Assembly: GCA_028277515.1 (NCBI GenBank)
Contig: JANQGC010000250.1
Coordinates: 1-46,560 of the forward strand
Reading direction: 5' to 3'
DNA from: Anaerolineae bacterium
GTDB taxonomy: Bacteria > Chloroflexota > Anaerolineae > Promineifilales > Promineifilaceae
Length of the DNA: 46,560 bases
In this document: in pieces, positions 1-10,122 of the stretch
Layout: each line of letters opens with the position of its first letter
Position numbering within the stretch: position 1 is the first letter of the stretch
Notes under the pieces: generated by a model
Database searches by the model: none
What the model was told of the DNA's origin: nothing
Seen by the model: the letters and a program-made list of their open reading frames with translations, nothing else
Program-made: the position numbers and the translations under genes

Positions 1-1809
1 GTTGAAGAGCGTTTACCTGATGAACCATTGGTGCTTGAGCCCTTCGAAGCCATCGGCACCTACGGAGGCACCTTGCATCGCGGTTTTACCGGACCGGGAG
101 ATGCATGGAACGGAAAGCGCTTCGCAGTAATCGACCGCCCACTGTTCTTTGATTATACAATGAATGAGGTTGTTCCCAACTTAGCCGAGGGGTATGAATT
201 CCAGGATGATGGAAAAACCATTGTGCTCTATCTCCGAGAAGGGTTGAAATGGTCGGATGGCGAACCGTTGACGGCCGATGACTTCATGTTTTGGTATGAG
301 CATGTGTATCAGAATGAAGCGATTGTTGGCGCACCAACCGTCGCTCTATCGGTGAATGGCAAACCAGGGACCATTGAGAAAATCGACGATTATACTATCG
401 CCTATAAATTCGAGGAACCCCATTACCTGTTCCCTGAAGTCCTGGCCAGCTTTGCCAATATTGCTTCACATTCAAGTTGGGGGTTCCAGGGCATGGGTGG
501 TTTTGCGCCGGCTCACTATCTAGAACAATTCCATCCGGACTTCATTCCTGTGGAGGATCTTGAAGCGCAAGCGGCTGAAGAAGGGTTTGACGGATGGGTA
601 AATTATTTCATTTCAAAGAATAGATGGGAGTTGAACCCCGAATTGCCGGTTGCAACACCTTGGAAAACGGTGCAGCCACTCAATAATCCGACATGGATCA
701 TCGAGAGAAACCCCTATTACTTCGCTGTTGACACCGAGGGCAACCAGCTTCCATACATTGACAAAGTGCAATTTGCGATTGCGGAAGATTTGGAAGTGCT
801 AAATCTGCGTGCTATTGCCGGGGAGTATGATTTCCAGGCCCGGCATGTCGATCTTCAGAAACTGCCTTTGTATGTAGAAAATGCAGAACGTGGCGGCTAT
901 AACGTACACCTCGACCCGGCCGCGTATGGGTCAAATGTCCAGTGGCGTTTTAATATGACCTATAATGAAGATCCGGAAATCCAGCAACTATTCGCTAATA
1001 AGGACTTTCGTCATGCCTTATCACTGGCTTTTGACCGGGATCAGTTAAACGAAGCCTTTTTCCTTGGACTTGGCACCCCCGGCTCACCCATCCCGGCTCC
1101 GGAAAATCCCTATTATCCTGGGGATGAATACCGAACACTTTGGCATGAAAAAGATCTTGAACAAGCGAATGCGCTCTTGGACAGCATTGGCTTAGACCAA
1201 AAAGATAGCGAAGGATTTCGTTTACGATCCGACGGGGAAGGCCGCCTGGTTATTGAGGTGGAAGCGATCAGCGGATCATTTGTGCCTTACGATAAAATCG
1301 CTGAAATGCTCAAAGAGCATCTGAGGGAAGTGGGCATTGACATCAACATATTGGCTCTCGAACGCAGCCTGGCGAATACTCGACATCAGAACAATGAACA
1401 CCAGGTTCAGTTATGGGACAACGGCAATACGGATCGTATGTTCGCCACTTCCAATAACTTGTTCCCCATTGATGCCGAAAACGCCTTTGGTCCCTTGTGG
1501 GGTGAATGGTTTGTTACCGCCGGAGAGTCTGGTGAAGAACCTTCTCCCGAGATGAAGGACTGGATGCTGCGCTGGCAGACGGCTCCCAGCTTGCCGGAAG
1601 AGGAGCGAATTGAATTAGGGAAACAACTTTGGAAAGAATATGTTGAAGAGACGTGGGCCATTGGTTTGGTCGGATTATCCCCGGCAACCATGGGTGTCCG
1701 CATTGTTAATGATGATTTAGGCAATGTCGCTCCAAGGATGATCTTCGGTACGGACCCCTGGACGCCAAGTATTTCCCACCCATCAACACTTTACTTTAAA
1801 GACCAATAG
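1..1809 (+). CDS. ABC transporter substrate-binding protein, family 5 (5' partial)
   Basis: This is an extracytoplasmic solute-binding protein of the peptide/nickel/oligosaccharide type (SBP family 5, DppA/OppA-like), which captures substrate for the permeases that follow. The frame is open back to base 1, so the signal peptide and true start lie outside the window. An in-frame TTG at 28 is not a convincing start, because the preceding residues (ERLPDEP) fit the mature N-terminus of this family. Family hallmarks are YGGTL near the start, LREGLKWSDGEPLTADDF around residue 80, and the FRHALSLAFDRDQL segment near residue 340. About 600 residues remain, the usual size for the long subgroup found with glycan genes. 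The neighbouring sulfatases and mannosidase suggest a glycan-derived substrate rather than a peptide, but that is inference. Confidence 0.93.
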   Translation, partial: VEERLPDEPLVLEPFEAIGTYGGTLHRGFTGPGDAWNGKRFAVIDRPLFFDYTMNEVVPNLAEGYEFQDDGKTIVLYLREGLKWSDGEPLTADDFMFWYEHVYQNEAIVGAPTVALSVNGKPGTIEKIDDYTIAYKFEEPHYLFPEVLASFANIASHSSWGFQGMGGFAPAHYLEQFHPDFIPVEDLEAQAAEEGFDGWVNYFISKNRWELNPELPVATPWKTVQPLNNPTWIIERNPYYFAVDTEGNQLPYIDKVQFAIAEDLEVLNLRAIAGEYDFQARHVDLQKLPLYVENAERGGYNVHLDPAAYGSNVQWRFNMTYNEDPEIQQLFANKDFRHALSLAFDRDQLNEAFFLGLGTPGSPIPAPENPYYPGDEYRTLWHEKDLEQANALLDSIGLDQKDSEGFRLRSDGEGRLVIEVEAISGSFVPYDKIAEMLKEHLREVGIDINILALERSLANTRHQNNEHQVQLWDNGNTDRMFATSNNLFPIDAENAFGPLWGEWFVTAGESGEEPSPEMKDWMLRWQTAPSLPEEERIELGKQLWKEYVEETWAIGLVGLSPATMGVRIVNDDLGNVAPRMIFGTDPWTPSISHPSTLYFKDQ

Positions 1810-1830
1810 GTATATTCGGTTGGTAATTTT

Positions 1831-1878
1831 GGGTGCTGTCTTCGTAGGATAGCATCCAAATCTCATTTTCTTTTTTTA
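1831..1878 (+). terminator. Possible leaky terminator/attenuator between binding protein and permeases
   Basis: The segment 1831-1840 (GGGTGCTGTC) pairs with 1848-1857 (GATAGCATCC) over ten base pairs, two of them G-U, around a 7-nt loop. A T-rich tract follows at about 1863-1878. It lies 21 nt after the stop of the binding protein and ahead of the first permease. In binding-protein ABC operons such a stem-loop commonly lowers downstream expression so that binding protein is in excess. The role here is inferred; the pairing is seen. Confidence 0.6.
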
Positions 1879-1892
1879 GGGAGTTAGAGCTT

Positions 1893-2879
1893 ATGTTGGC
1901 TTATCTCGCCCGGCGATCGTTAATAGCCTTTCTGACCATCATTGTTATTAGTATGATCTCCTTTGCCATCATTCAACTGCCGCCAGGGGATTATGTAACT
2001 GCATATATTGCCGCAACGGCCGCTCAGGGGGATACGACTTCTACAGAATTGGCGGAGAGTCTCCGTGCCCAATATGGTCTGGATAAACCGCTGTACGTTC
2101 AATATCTCCGTTGGATAGGTCAGATGCTGCAAGGAAACTTTGGTGTTTCGATGGAGTGGGGCCGCCCGGTGACCGAAGTCATTGGGGATCGCATATGGAT
2201 GACAATAGCTGTGTCCACCTCAGCGATATTATTGACATGGGCTGTCGCATTACCGATTGGTATTTACTCGGCCGTACGCCAATATTCGGCCGGTGATTAT
2301 GCCGCCACCTTCATCGGGTTTATTGGCCTGGCCGTCCCCAACTTTTTATTGGCTCTCGTCCTTATGTATCTCGGCTTTCGATTTTTCAATGCCAATATCG
2401 GGGGTCTTTTTTCACCGGAATATCAAGACGCACCATGGAGCATGGCTAAATTCTGGGATATGTTAAAGCATCTGTGGCTGCCTGCTTTGGTACTAGGGTT
2501 GGCTGGAACAGCTTCACTTATTCGTATCATGCGCGCCAATCTGCTGGATGAGCTAAGAAAACCGTATGTGATAACCGCCAGGGCAAAAGGGTTGTCGGAG
2601 AGACGGGTGATTTTGAAATATCCGGTTCGGGTCGCCCTAAATCCATTCGCCAGCACGATTGGCTACCTCTTACCGCAGGTCATTGGCGGTGCGGTCATTG
2701 TATCCTTAGTCATTAGCCTACCTACACTTGGTCCAATTCTGTACAAATCTTTAATTTCCCAGGATATGTTTCTTGCCGGCACGATTGTTTTGTTACTGGG
2801 CATCTTAACGGTTGTAGGCACTTTGATCTCGGACTTAATCTTAATATGGGTTGATCCGCGAATTCGTCTGGAACATTGA
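1893..2879 (+). CDS. ABC transporter permease, DppB/OppB type
   Basis: Inner-membrane channel subunit of the importer, 328 residues. Hydrophobic helices can be seen at roughly residues 9-29, 101-123, 136-166, 195-213, 256-277 and 290-318. The cytoplasmic EAA-like loop that contacts the ATPases lies between the last helices (DELRKPYVITARAKGLSE, about residues 218-236). The C-terminus IWVDPRIRLEH is typical of DppB homologues. The ATG has GGGAG about 9 nt upstream. It ends one codon before the next permease, so the two are translationally coupled. Confidence 0.95.
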   Translation: MLAYLARRSLIAFLTIIVISMISFAIIQLPPGDYVTAYIAATAAQGDTTSTELAESLRAQYGLDKPLYVQYLRWIGQMLQGNFGVSMEWGRPVTEVIGDRIWMTIAVSTSAILLTWAVALPIGIYSAVRQYSAGDYAATFIGFIGLAVPNFLLALVLMYLGFRFFNANIGGLFSPEYQDAPWSMAKFWDMLKHLWLPALVLGLAGTASLIRIMRANLLDELRKPYVITARAKGLSERRVILKYPVRVALNPFASTIGYLLPQVIGGAVIVSLVISLPTLGPILYKSLISQDMFLAGTIVLLLGILTVVGTLISDLILIWVDPRIRLEH

Positions 2880-2881
2880 AT

Positions 2882-4045
2882 ATGAGCGAAGTAGATCTCA
2901 ACGCACTTCCAACAAAAGAATTGCCAGGTCTTGGAGATGAAGATGTCACTACCGCCGAAGAGCGTATTGCCGTTGCCACCCAATGGCAGTTGATGTGGTG
3001 GCGGTTTCGTAAACATCGTCTAGCGATGACTGGCGCAGTCGTCGTGATTCTATTCTATCTTGCTGTCATTTTTGCCGATTTTATTGCTTACGCAGACCCG
3101 AATGCTTCTGAGGCTTTTCGCTCACTAATGCCTCCTCAGCCTATCCATTGGTTTTACGAGGGAAGGTTTTATCCACATGTGTTAGGGATTGAAGGTGAAC
3201 GCGATCCATTAACATTTAAACGTGAATATGTTCCAAATCCGGATGTGATATATCGCGTCATTTTTTTTGCTGAAGGGTTTGAATATAAATTCTTAGGAGT
3301 AATTCCAACAAATATTCATTTATTGGGCGTTGATGGTGCTGCGGCAGAAGATACTCTATTTCTTCTAGGCACGGATCAATTGGGTCGAGATTTATGGTCG
3401 CGGTTGTCCTATGCCACTCGGATATCGTTAACAATTGGTCTGGTGGGGGTTGCCTTAAGCCTTCTGCTTGGTGTCGTTTTAGGCGGCATATCCGGGTATT
3501 ATGGTGGACTTGTCGATAACATCATCCAGAGGATTATTGAAATACTGCGAGCTATTCCCGCTATTCCCTTATGGATGGGTTTGGCAGCGGCCATGCCGAC
3601 GACCTGGAGCGTCAATCAAGTTTATTTTGTCATCACGATCATCATTTCATTGATCGGGTGGACCGGTCTGGCGCGGGTTGTTCGCGGCCGTTTTCTCTCA
3701 TTACGAGAGGAGGATTTTGTGACGGCGGCCGAATTAATAGGTTGCAGCCAGGCGCGGATTGTCTTCCGCCATATGACCCCCTCATTTACGAGCCATATCA
3801 TTGCGGCCACGACCTTAGCATTGCCCATTATGATTATCAGTGAGACCGCTTTAAGTTTCCTGGGTTTAGGTCTACGTCCGCCGGCAATTAGCTGGGGAGT
3901 TCTTTTGCAGGATGCTCAAAATATTCAAAGCGTCGCCTCAGCTCCCTGGTTATTGATCCCGGCCATTCCGGTCATCATTTCAATCCTGGCTTTCAATTTT
4001 TTGGGAGATGGTTTGCGTGATGCCGCAGATCCATATGGTCAATAG
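2882..4045 (+). CDS. ABC transporter permease, DppC/OppC type
   Basis: Second permease of the heterodimeric channel. I place the start at the ATG at 2882, two codons after an in-frame TTG that overlaps the previous stop. The order is a cytoplasmic N-terminus, a first helix at about residues 45-65 (LAMTGAVVVILFYLAVIFADF), an unusually long extracytoplasmic segment of about 90 residues, the LGTDQLGRDLWSRL motif typical of DppC, then the remaining helices with the EAA-like loop (LREEDFVTAAELIGC). The C-terminus FNFLGDGLRDAADPYGQ is diagnostic. The long first loop is larger than in E. coli DppC and resembles the subgroup found with glycan-linked family-5 transporters. Confidence 0.95.
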   Translation: MSEVDLNALPTKELPGLGDEDVTTAEERIAVATQWQLMWWRFRKHRLAMTGAVVVILFYLAVIFADFIAYADPNASEAFRSLMPPQPIHWFYEGRFYPHVLGIEGERDPLTFKREYVPNPDVIYRVIFFAEGFEYKFLGVIPTNIHLLGVDGAAAEDTLFLLGTDQLGRDLWSRLSYATRISLTIGLVGVALSLLLGVVLGGISGYYGGLVDNIIQRIIEILRAIPAIPLWMGLAAAMPTTWSVNQVYFVITIIISLIGWTGLARVVRGRFLSLREEDFVTAAELIGCSQARIVFRHMTPSFTSHIIAATTLALPIMIISETALSFLGLGLRPPAISWGVLLQDAQNIQSVASAPWLLIPAIPVIISILAFNFLGDGLRDAADPYGQ

Positions 4046-4054
4046 GAAATGATA

Positions 4055-5125
4055 ATGAACAATGGTAATGCGGCAATCCTGACCGTAAAGGATTTGAAAA
4101 CCTACTTTTTCCAGGATGAGGGTACAACAAAGGCTGTTGATGGGGTGAGTTTTACACTGTATCCCGGCAAAACGCTGGGCGTGGTTGGGGAAAGTGGTTG
4201 TGGTAAAAGCGTCACGGCTTTATCAATTTTGCAACTGGTACAAAGGCCAGGGCGCATTGTAAATGGTGAAATTATCCTCCATAAACTTCAAGGGCAGTTC
4301 GATCCTGGCAACCAAGTCGGGGTAGATATTGCCAGGTTGGATCCATATGGAGCAGAAATGCGCAAAATACAAGGCGCAGAAATTGCCCTTGTTTTTCAGG
4401 AGCCGATGACCTCTTTCAGCCCGGTTCATACAATCGGAAACCAAATTGTGGAAGCCATTCGCCTCCATGAAGACCTTAGCAAGGATGACGCCCGTCAGAA
4501 AGCGATAAAAGGGTTAGGCTCCGTGGGCATTCCGAATCCGGAGCAGCGAATTGACTCATACCCCTTCCAATTAAGTGGGGGGTTACGGCAGAGAGCCATG
4601 ATCGCAATGGCTTTAAGCAGTGATCCGACCATATTAATTGCCGATGAGCCAACAACAGCGTTAGATGTAACAACCCAGGCCCAAATTTTGGACCTTCTTC
4701 GGGAGATCCAGGAAGAGCGGCACATGGCAACGATCCTAATTACCCATAATATGGGTGTTATTGCCGAAATGGCTGATGATGTCGTAGTCATGTATCTCGG
4801 CCGTGTTGTCGAAGTTGGTCCGGTGGACGAAATTTTTCATACACCCAAACATCCCTACACTCGTAAATTGTTGGCATCTGTGCCAAGTATTATGTCTAAA
4901 CCACGAACGAAGCTGGCCACTATTAGCGGAACGATCCCTCACCCTTACAGCAGGCCTAAAGGCTGCGCTTTTCATCCAAGATGTCCAGATTTTATCCCCG
5001 GAACATGTGACCGCTGGGAACCGGAAATGAAGCCGATTTCAACGAAGCAAAGAGTTAGCTGTTTCCTCCACCATCCCCCTGACCCGAAAATTGAAAACGC
5101 GAATCAGCAGGAGTTGGTATCGTGA
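4055..5125 (+). CDS. ABC transporter ATP-binding protein, DppD/OppD type
   Basis: Cytoplasmic ATPase energising the importer. Walker A is GESGCGKSV, the signature is [12 protein letters not shown], Walker B is [12 protein letters not shown], and the switch histidine follows in [10 protein letters not shown]. The C-terminal oligopeptide-transporter extension carries GCAFHPRCP. Two in-frame ATGs occur at 4049 and 4055. AGGA at 4044-4047 is correctly spaced (7 nt) for 4055, so that start is preferred. The stop overlaps the GTG start of the partner ATPase, indicating coupled translation. Confidence 0.95.
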   Translation: MNNGNAAILTVKDLKTYFFQDEGTTKAVDGVSFTLYPGKTLGVVGESGCGKSVTALSILQLVQRPGRIVNGEIILHKLQGQFDPGNQVGVDIARLDPYGAEMRKIQGAEIALVFQEPMTSFSPVHTIGNQIVEAIRLHEDLSKDDARQKAIKGLGSVGIPNPEQRIDSYPFQLSGGLRQRAMIAMALSSDPTILIADEPTTALDVTTQAQILDLLREIQEERHMATILITHNMGVIAEMADDVVVMYLGRVVEVGPVDEIFHTPKHPYTRKLLASVPSIMSKPRTKLATISGTIPHPYSRPKGCAFHPRCPDFIPGTCDRWEPEMKPISTKQRVSCFLHHPPDPKIENANQQELVS

Positions 5126-6165
5126 ACAATCAAAACGGCCGGGCCTTGTTAGAAGTGAAAAACTTACGGATGTACTTCCCAATTAAGAAGGGCTTTCGCA
5201 GAAAAGTTGTTGGCTATGTTCATGCCGTCGATGGATTAAATTTTCAAATTCAAAAAGGGGAAACGTTATCCCTTGTTGGTGAAAGCGGATGTGGGAAAAC
5301 AACAACATCTCGCTGCATTATCCGAGCCTTGAAACCAACAGGAGGGGAAATAAATTTTCGGAGTCAAGACAACGGCCGGATTAATGTTGCCGAGTTGCCA
5401 AAATCTAAATTGGATTTTTTGCGACAGAAAGTGCAAATGATTTTTCAGGATCCGTTTTCCTCGCTTAATCCACGAATGACCTTGTTTGACATCATCGGGG
5501 AACCTTTATTGGTACATGGCACGAAAAATCGGCAGGAGCGCATTGATCGGGTTTCGGAACTGCTTAAAAGAGTCGGTTTACCCCCGGCATTCATGAACCG
5601 TTACCCACATGCTTTTAGCGGCGGACAGCGCCAGCGCATCGGAATTGCCAGGGCGCTGGCACTTAATCCGGAGATGGTGATCGCTGATGAGCCTGTTTCC
5701 GCCCTTGATGTTTCTGTTCAAGCCCAAATATTGAACTTGATGATCGATTTGCAAGACGAATTAGGTTTAACTTATTTGTTTGTCGCCCATGATTTGAGTG
5801 TCGTCAAACACATTAGTGATCGGGTTGCGGTCATGTATGTAGGAAAAATAGTTGAATTAGCTGAGACCGTGAATCTCTATGAAGAACCCCTTCATCCATA
5901 TACAGAATCATTACTTTCTTCCGTGCCTATTCCTGACCCAAGGTTTCGTTCTGAAAGGATAATTTTGGGCGGTGAAGTTGCAGACCCGTCAAATCCCCCA
6001 TCAGGATGTTATTTTCATCCCCGTTGTCCTTATGCAGAGAGTATTTGCCGTGAAGATTCTCCTGAATTAAGAGAAGTCAAACCCGGACATTACGTCAATT
6101 GTCACTTTGCTCCTGATTTATCTTTAAAGGGCATCCATGATTTACCGAAAGCGGGCACAGCTTAA
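5122..6165 (+). CDS. ABC transporter ATP-binding protein, DppF/OppF type
   Basis: Second ATPase of the importer, 347 residues, starting with GTG inside the overlap GTGA with the previous stop. Walker A is GESGCGKTT, the signature is [12 protein letters not shown] and Walker B is [12 protein letters not shown]. The C-terminal cysteine/histidine motif [15 protein letters not shown] is characteristic of the oligopeptide-transporter C-terminal domain. With the preceding ATPase it forms the heterodimeric motor. Only 18 nt separate it from the first sulfatase, which ties the transporter to the catabolic genes. Confidence 0.95.
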   Translation: MNNQNGRALLEVKNLRMYFPIKKGFRRKVVGYVHAVDGLNFQIQKGETLSLVGESGCGKTTTSRCIIRALKPTGGEINFRSQDNGRINVAELPKSKLDFLRQKVQMIFQDPFSSLNPRMTLFDIIGEPLLVHGTKNRQERIDRVSELLKRVGLPPAFMNRYPHAFSGGQRQRIGIARALALNPEMVIADEPVSALDVSVQAQILNLMIDLQDELGLTYLFVAHDLSVVKHISDRVAVMYVGKIVELAETVNLYEEPLHPYTESLLSSVPIPDPRFRSERIILGGEVADPSNPPSGCYFHPRCPYAESICREDSPELREVKPGHYVNCHFAPDLSLKGIHDLPKAGTA

Positions 6166-6183
6166 TAAAAATTGGAGTCAACG

Positions 6184-7704
6184 ATGGCCAGCTTTGATCC
6201 GGAAAGACCTAATATTGTTTTTATTTTGACTGATGACCAGGGTTATTGGGCAATGGGATGCGCCGGCAACCCGGAGATCAGGACTCCCAATCTTGACAAA
6301 ATTGCTAGCGAAGGCATTCGCTTTACTAACTTTTTTTGTACATCGCCAGTCTGCTCCCCTGCCAGAGCGTCCCTCCTGACAGGTCGTATACCTTCCCAAC
6401 ATGGTGTAATGGATTGGATTCGGGGAGGAAATGACCCCAAATCCGGGGGTGCGGAGATTGAGTATCTTGCCGGGCAATTAGCATACACCGAAATTTTAGC
6501 AAAACAAGGTTATGTTTGTGGTATCGCCGGCAAATGGCATCTTGGTGCCAGCACACGGCCGCAAAAAGGATTTTCCTTTTGGAATGTAACTCCCCGGGGA
6601 GGTGGCGCTTATTACCATAGCGAAATGGTGATAAACGGAGAAATCGTTGAGGTTCCCGAATACTTATCTGATGCGATTACTGACGCTGGCATAGAATTCT
6701 TACAACAAGAAAGCGCAAATAATAAGCCTTTTTATTTAGGTGTGCATTACACCGCACCGCATAGCCCCTGGGTTGACCAACATCCCCAAGACATCGTCGA
6801 TAGTTATGATGATTGCCTGTTTGAATCATGCCCACAGGAACCAATGCATCCTGGAATGGGATTTTACGAATTACAGTTTACCAGGCATATGTCTCGCCGA
6901 GGTGATGAGCCGATTCCCATTCGTGAGCACCTCAAAGGATATTTTGCTGCTGTAACGGCGATGGATGCCAATGTTGGACGGATTCTCGATTGGTTGGAAC
7001 AAAACGAACTTAGAGAAAGTACATTGATTGTATTCTTAAGTGATAATGGATTCAATTGTGGCCACCACGGCATTTGGGGTAAGGGAAATGCAACCCTGCC
7101 ATTAAATTTGTATGATACCTCAGTAAAGGTTCCTGCAATTATCAGCCAACCTGGGCAAATTCCCGCAGGGCTAGAAAGTGATGCCCTTCTCAGCGGTTAT
7201 GATTTTATGCCTACTCTGCTTGAGTATCTCGCTATCAATGCTCCTGAAACAGATGACTTGCCTGGAAGAAGCTTTGCTGGAATTCTCCGAGGAACAGAAA
7301 TCGAAGACCATGATTTTGTAGTGGTCTATGATGAATATGGTCCCGCTCGAATGATTCGCACAAAGGAATGGAAGTATATTCATCACTATCCTTACGGCCC
7401 CCATGAACTATATGACCTCATCAATGATCCCGGAGAATGTGTGAATTTGCTGCGCGACGAGCGTGAATTTTCTTTGACCCAAGAACAGAAAGTAGTACTC
7501 GTTCAATCTCTACGTTTCCGACTTGAACAATGGTTTGACCAATATGTATATCCGGAAATGGACGGTACACGACAACCCATGACAGGTCGCGGGCAAATTG
7601 GAAAAGTAGGTCCGGAAGGCAGGGGTAAGGTTGCTTTTCACCATCGTGAGGCAGCAAAACCAAAGGAAGCTCACCACCAACGCGCATTAAAGAAGAAAAA
7701 TTAG
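6184..7704 (+). CDS. Sulfatase (Cys-type, arylsulfatase family)
   Basis: Hydrolyses a sulfate ester, probably on a glycan. It has 506 residues from the ATG at 6184, which is preceded by GGAG with 6-nt spacing; the upstream in-frame TTG at 6172 is less likely. The metal-binding N-terminal motif is ILTDDQG, and the catalytic motif is CSPAR at residue 57, whose cysteine must be converted to formylglycine. The downstream GKWHLG and FLSDNGF metal/sulfate-binding motifs are intact. No signal peptide is evident, so it probably acts in the cytoplasm after uptake. No formylglycine-generating enzyme or radical-SAM maturase is in the window, so maturation depends on a gene elsewhere. Confidence 0.94.
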   Translation: MASFDPERPNIVFILTDDQGYWAMGCAGNPEIRTPNLDKIASEGIRFTNFFCTSPVCSPARASLLTGRIPSQHGVMDWIRGGNDPKSGGAEIEYLAGQLAYTEILAKQGYVCGIAGKWHLGASTRPQKGFSFWNVTPRGGGAYYHSEMVINGEIVEVPEYLSDAITDAGIEFLQQESANNKPFYLGVHYTAPHSPWVDQHPQDIVDSYDDCLFESCPQEPMHPGMGFYELQFTRHMSRRGDEPIPIREHLKGYFAAVTAMDANVGRILDWLEQNELRESTLIVFLSDNGFNCGHHGIWGKGNATLPLNLYDTSVKVPAIISQPGQIPAGLESDALLSGYDFMPTLLEYLAINAPETDDLPGRSFAGILRGTEIEDHDFVVVYDEYGPARMIRTKEWKYIHHYPYGPHELYDLINDPGECVNLLRDEREFSLTQEQKVVLVQSLRFRLEQWFDQYVYPEMDGTRQPMTGRGQIGKVGPEGRGKVAFHHREAAKPKEAHHQRALKKKN

Positions 7705-7720
7705 GTAGTGAAAAATCGTT

Positions 7721-9073
7721 ATGAAAAAGCCCAATATTTTGTTTATTTTCCCGGATCAATTAGGTGCAAACTGGACGGGAGCATATGGTAATAAAGATGT
7801 GCTGACACCTAATATGAACCGCCTCGCCGAAGAGGGCATTCTATTTGAGAATGCCTATACCGCCTGTCCCCTGTGCACACCTTATCGAGCAACACTGTTT
7901 ACAGGGCGTTATCCGTGCCAGACAGGCGTTACTAATAACAATTATCGAATTCCTTCCGGCGAGGTGAAGCTGCCGGATTTATTAAATCAGGCCGGTTACT
8001 TCACGTCGTATGTTGGGAAATGGCATTTGTCCGGGCAAGGGAAAGAGAAAGTAGGCGGTAATGTCGGTCCGGGTGGGGGGAAGCGTTGGATTCCATTCGA
8101 TCAGCGTGCCGGTTTCCAACAATTTATGGGTTGGGAAAGTGGGCATGTCGATCATTGGAAAGGAGTGATTTGGGAGGATGATCCGGATGCAGTTATTGAG
8201 ATGCCTGGGCATGAAACGGATGCTTTAACAGATCTGGTTTGTGAACGGTTAGATGGGATTAAGAATGATGATACACAAAAACCGTTTTGTATGTTTGTAG
8301 CTTATCAGGCTCCTCATCCCCCTTGCACACCACCAGTGGAATATTTGCAATTGTACCAATCAAAGGAGTTGCGGGAACGGCCGAATATCACCAACAAAGA
8401 CATCCACTACCATGTAGGCATCTGGGATTTTGATCCAAATTGGCGCGAATTTGTTGACGCGTATTTTGGGGAGATTACGCATATTGATGCCGCCCTGGGT
8501 CGAATTTTGGACAAATTAGAAGAACTTGATTTGGCCGATGACACGATTGTCATTTTTACCTCCGATCATGGCGAAATGGCCGGTGCTCATGGATACTTCG
8601 GCAAAGGGACGATGAATGAAGAATCGATCCACGTGCCCCTCATCGTGCGTGTTCCGGGAGGAAAACAAGGCGTCCGTACAGAGCGATATTTCTCATCTGT
8701 TGACTTTTTCCCAACCTTAATGGAGCTATGTGGTGCCGCTCCGGCGTCAACGGCCGAAGGCATTAGTTACGCTCCATACTTGCTTGGCCGGCCACAGAAA
8801 AATAGAGAAGCGGTAATTATCGAACATGATGAACTTTGCATTCGTCGGGGAAGGTATAAGCTGATTGCAGATTTATATGCTCGTTCGCCCATCCAATTAT
8901 TCAATCTTGAAACAGATTCCTTTGAATTGAACAACATTGTTCTAAATAAGGAATACAAAAACATCGTCGATTCCCTTTTAACAGAACTTCGAGCCTGGTT
9001 GGATGATGTTCTACAGCGGGTAGGGAAGGTTGGTGAAGCATCTTTATTATTAAAAACGGAATCAGTTGATTAG
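7721..9073 (+). CDS. Sulfatase (Cys-type), second copy
   Basis: A second, divergent sulfatase of 450 residues. The catalytic motif is CTPYR at residue 52, in the context CPLCTPYRATLFTGRYP. The first metal motif is FPDQLG, with one acidic residue replaced compared with the TDDQ of its neighbour, a variation known in other sulfatase and phosphonate-monoesterase-like groups. GKWHLSG and FTSDHGEMAGAHG supply the remaining active-site residues. No signal peptide is seen. It lies 16 nt after the first sulfatase. The differing active sites suggest that the two remove sulfate from different positions. The exact substrate cannot be read from sequence. Confidence 0.93.
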   Translation: MKKPNILFIFPDQLGANWTGAYGNKDVLTPNMNRLAEEGILFENAYTACPLCTPYRATLFTGRYPCQTGVTNNNYRIPSGEVKLPDLLNQAGYFTSYVGKWHLSGQGKEKVGGNVGPGGGKRWIPFDQRAGFQQFMGWESGHVDHWKGVIWEDDPDAVIEMPGHETDALTDLVCERLDGIKNDDTQKPFCMFVAYQAPHPPCTPPVEYLQLYQSKELRERPNITNKDIHYHVGIWDFDPNWREFVDAYFGEITHIDAALGRILDKLEELDLADDTIVIFTSDHGEMAGAHGYFGKGTMNEESIHVPLIVRVPGGKQGVRTERYFSSVDFFPTLMELCGAAPASTAEGISYAPYLLGRPQKNREAVIIEHDELCIRRGRYKLIADLYARSPIQLFNLETDSFELNNIVLNKEYKNIVDSLLTELRAWLDDVLQRVGKVGEASLLLKTESVD

Positions 9074-9096
9074 CAAAAAACTTGCGTAGGAAGATG

Positions 9097-10107
9097 ATGG
9101 AATATAGATTGTTAGGAAGAACCGGTGTAAAAGTTTCTCCGCTCTGTTTGGGAGCAATGAATTTTGGCGGACCCACCGCTGAAGAAGAATCTCTACAGAT
9201 TATTGAAAGAGCCATTGCCGGTGGAATAAATTTCATTGATACGGCCGATATCTACAACAATGGTGAAAGTGAGCGCATCGTGGGTAAAGCGCTCAAGAAA
9301 ATCGGCCGTAGAGACCAGATAGTGTTGGCCACCAAGGTCTTCAATCCCATGGGGAAGGGACCCAATGATGGGGGCGTCTCACGCTACCATATCATAAAAG
9401 CTTGTGATGATTCCCTCACCCGCTTGCAGACCGATCACATTGATCTATATCAATTGCACAGGCCGGATCTAACGATTCCTCAAGATGAAACCCTGCGAGC
9501 CTTTGATGATTTAGTACGTGCCGGCAAGGTGCGTTACATCGGTTGTTCAAATCATCCGGCATGGATGGTCATGGAAGCTTTGGCAATCAGCGAAAGGCTA
9601 AATATCACCCGCTATATCAGCGAGCAATCGCCATACAATTTGCTGGACCGTCGATTAGAAAACGAGTTAATTCCCCTTTGCCAACGACATGGTATGGCGT
9701 TGCTGCCCTGGTCACCATTAGCCGGAGGAATCCTGGCCGGACGTTATAAATATGCCGACCGTGATTTCCCAAAAGGATCACGTGCTGAGCGTTTGGGGAA
9801 TTTTATCAAACAACGGGTCACTCATCGTTCAATAGAGGTCGCCGCCGAATTAGAAAATATAGCTGAGGAGCGGGGGATTAGCTCCGCGCAACTGGCATTG
9901 TTGTGGGTTAAAGATCAACCTGGTGTAACAGCGCCGATCTTCGGCCCCCGAGCAATGGAACACTTAGATTCCGCCTTGCCTGTTCTGGAAATGGCTTTAG
10001 ATGAGGCGGATAGAGCGCAATTTGATACCCTTGTTCATCCGGGAAACACCGTGTCAGATTTTTTTAATATGCACAAGTGGATGAAAGCCCGCATTTTAGA
10101 CGCTTAA
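9097..10107 (+). CDS. Aldo/keto reductase
   Basis: NAD(P)H-dependent oxidoreductase of the aldo/keto reductase family, 336 residues. The opening MEYRLLGRTGVKVSPLCLGAMNFGG is typical. The catalytic tetrad is visible as D and Y in FIDTADIYNNGESE, K in VLATKVF and H in YQLHRPD. The C-terminal cofactor region (GPRAMEHLDSAL) fits the YghZ/general-stress-protein-69-like branch. An upstream TTG at 9082 and an ATG at 9094 are also in frame; AGGA at 9088-9091 is best spaced for 9097. It probably interconverts a sugar aldehyde or ketone with its alcohol in the same pathway as the flanking sulfatases and dehydratase. The substrate is unknown. Confidence 0.93.
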   Translation: MEYRLLGRTGVKVSPLCLGAMNFGGPTAEEESLQIIERAIAGGINFIDTADIYNNGESERIVGKALKKIGRRDQIVLATKVFNPMGKGPNDGGVSRYHIIKACDDSLTRLQTDHIDLYQLHRPDLTIPQDETLRAFDDLVRAGKVRYIGCSNHPAWMVMEALAISERLNITRYISEQSPYNLLDRRLENELIPLCQRHGMALLPWSPLAGGILAGRYKYADRDFPKGSRAERLGNFIKQRVTHRSIEVAAELENIAEERGISSAQLALLWVKDQPGVTAPIFGPRAMEHLDSALPVLEMALDEADRAQFDTLVHPGNTVSDFFNMHKWMKARILDA

Positions 10108-10122
10108 TTAAATGGGAATCAC

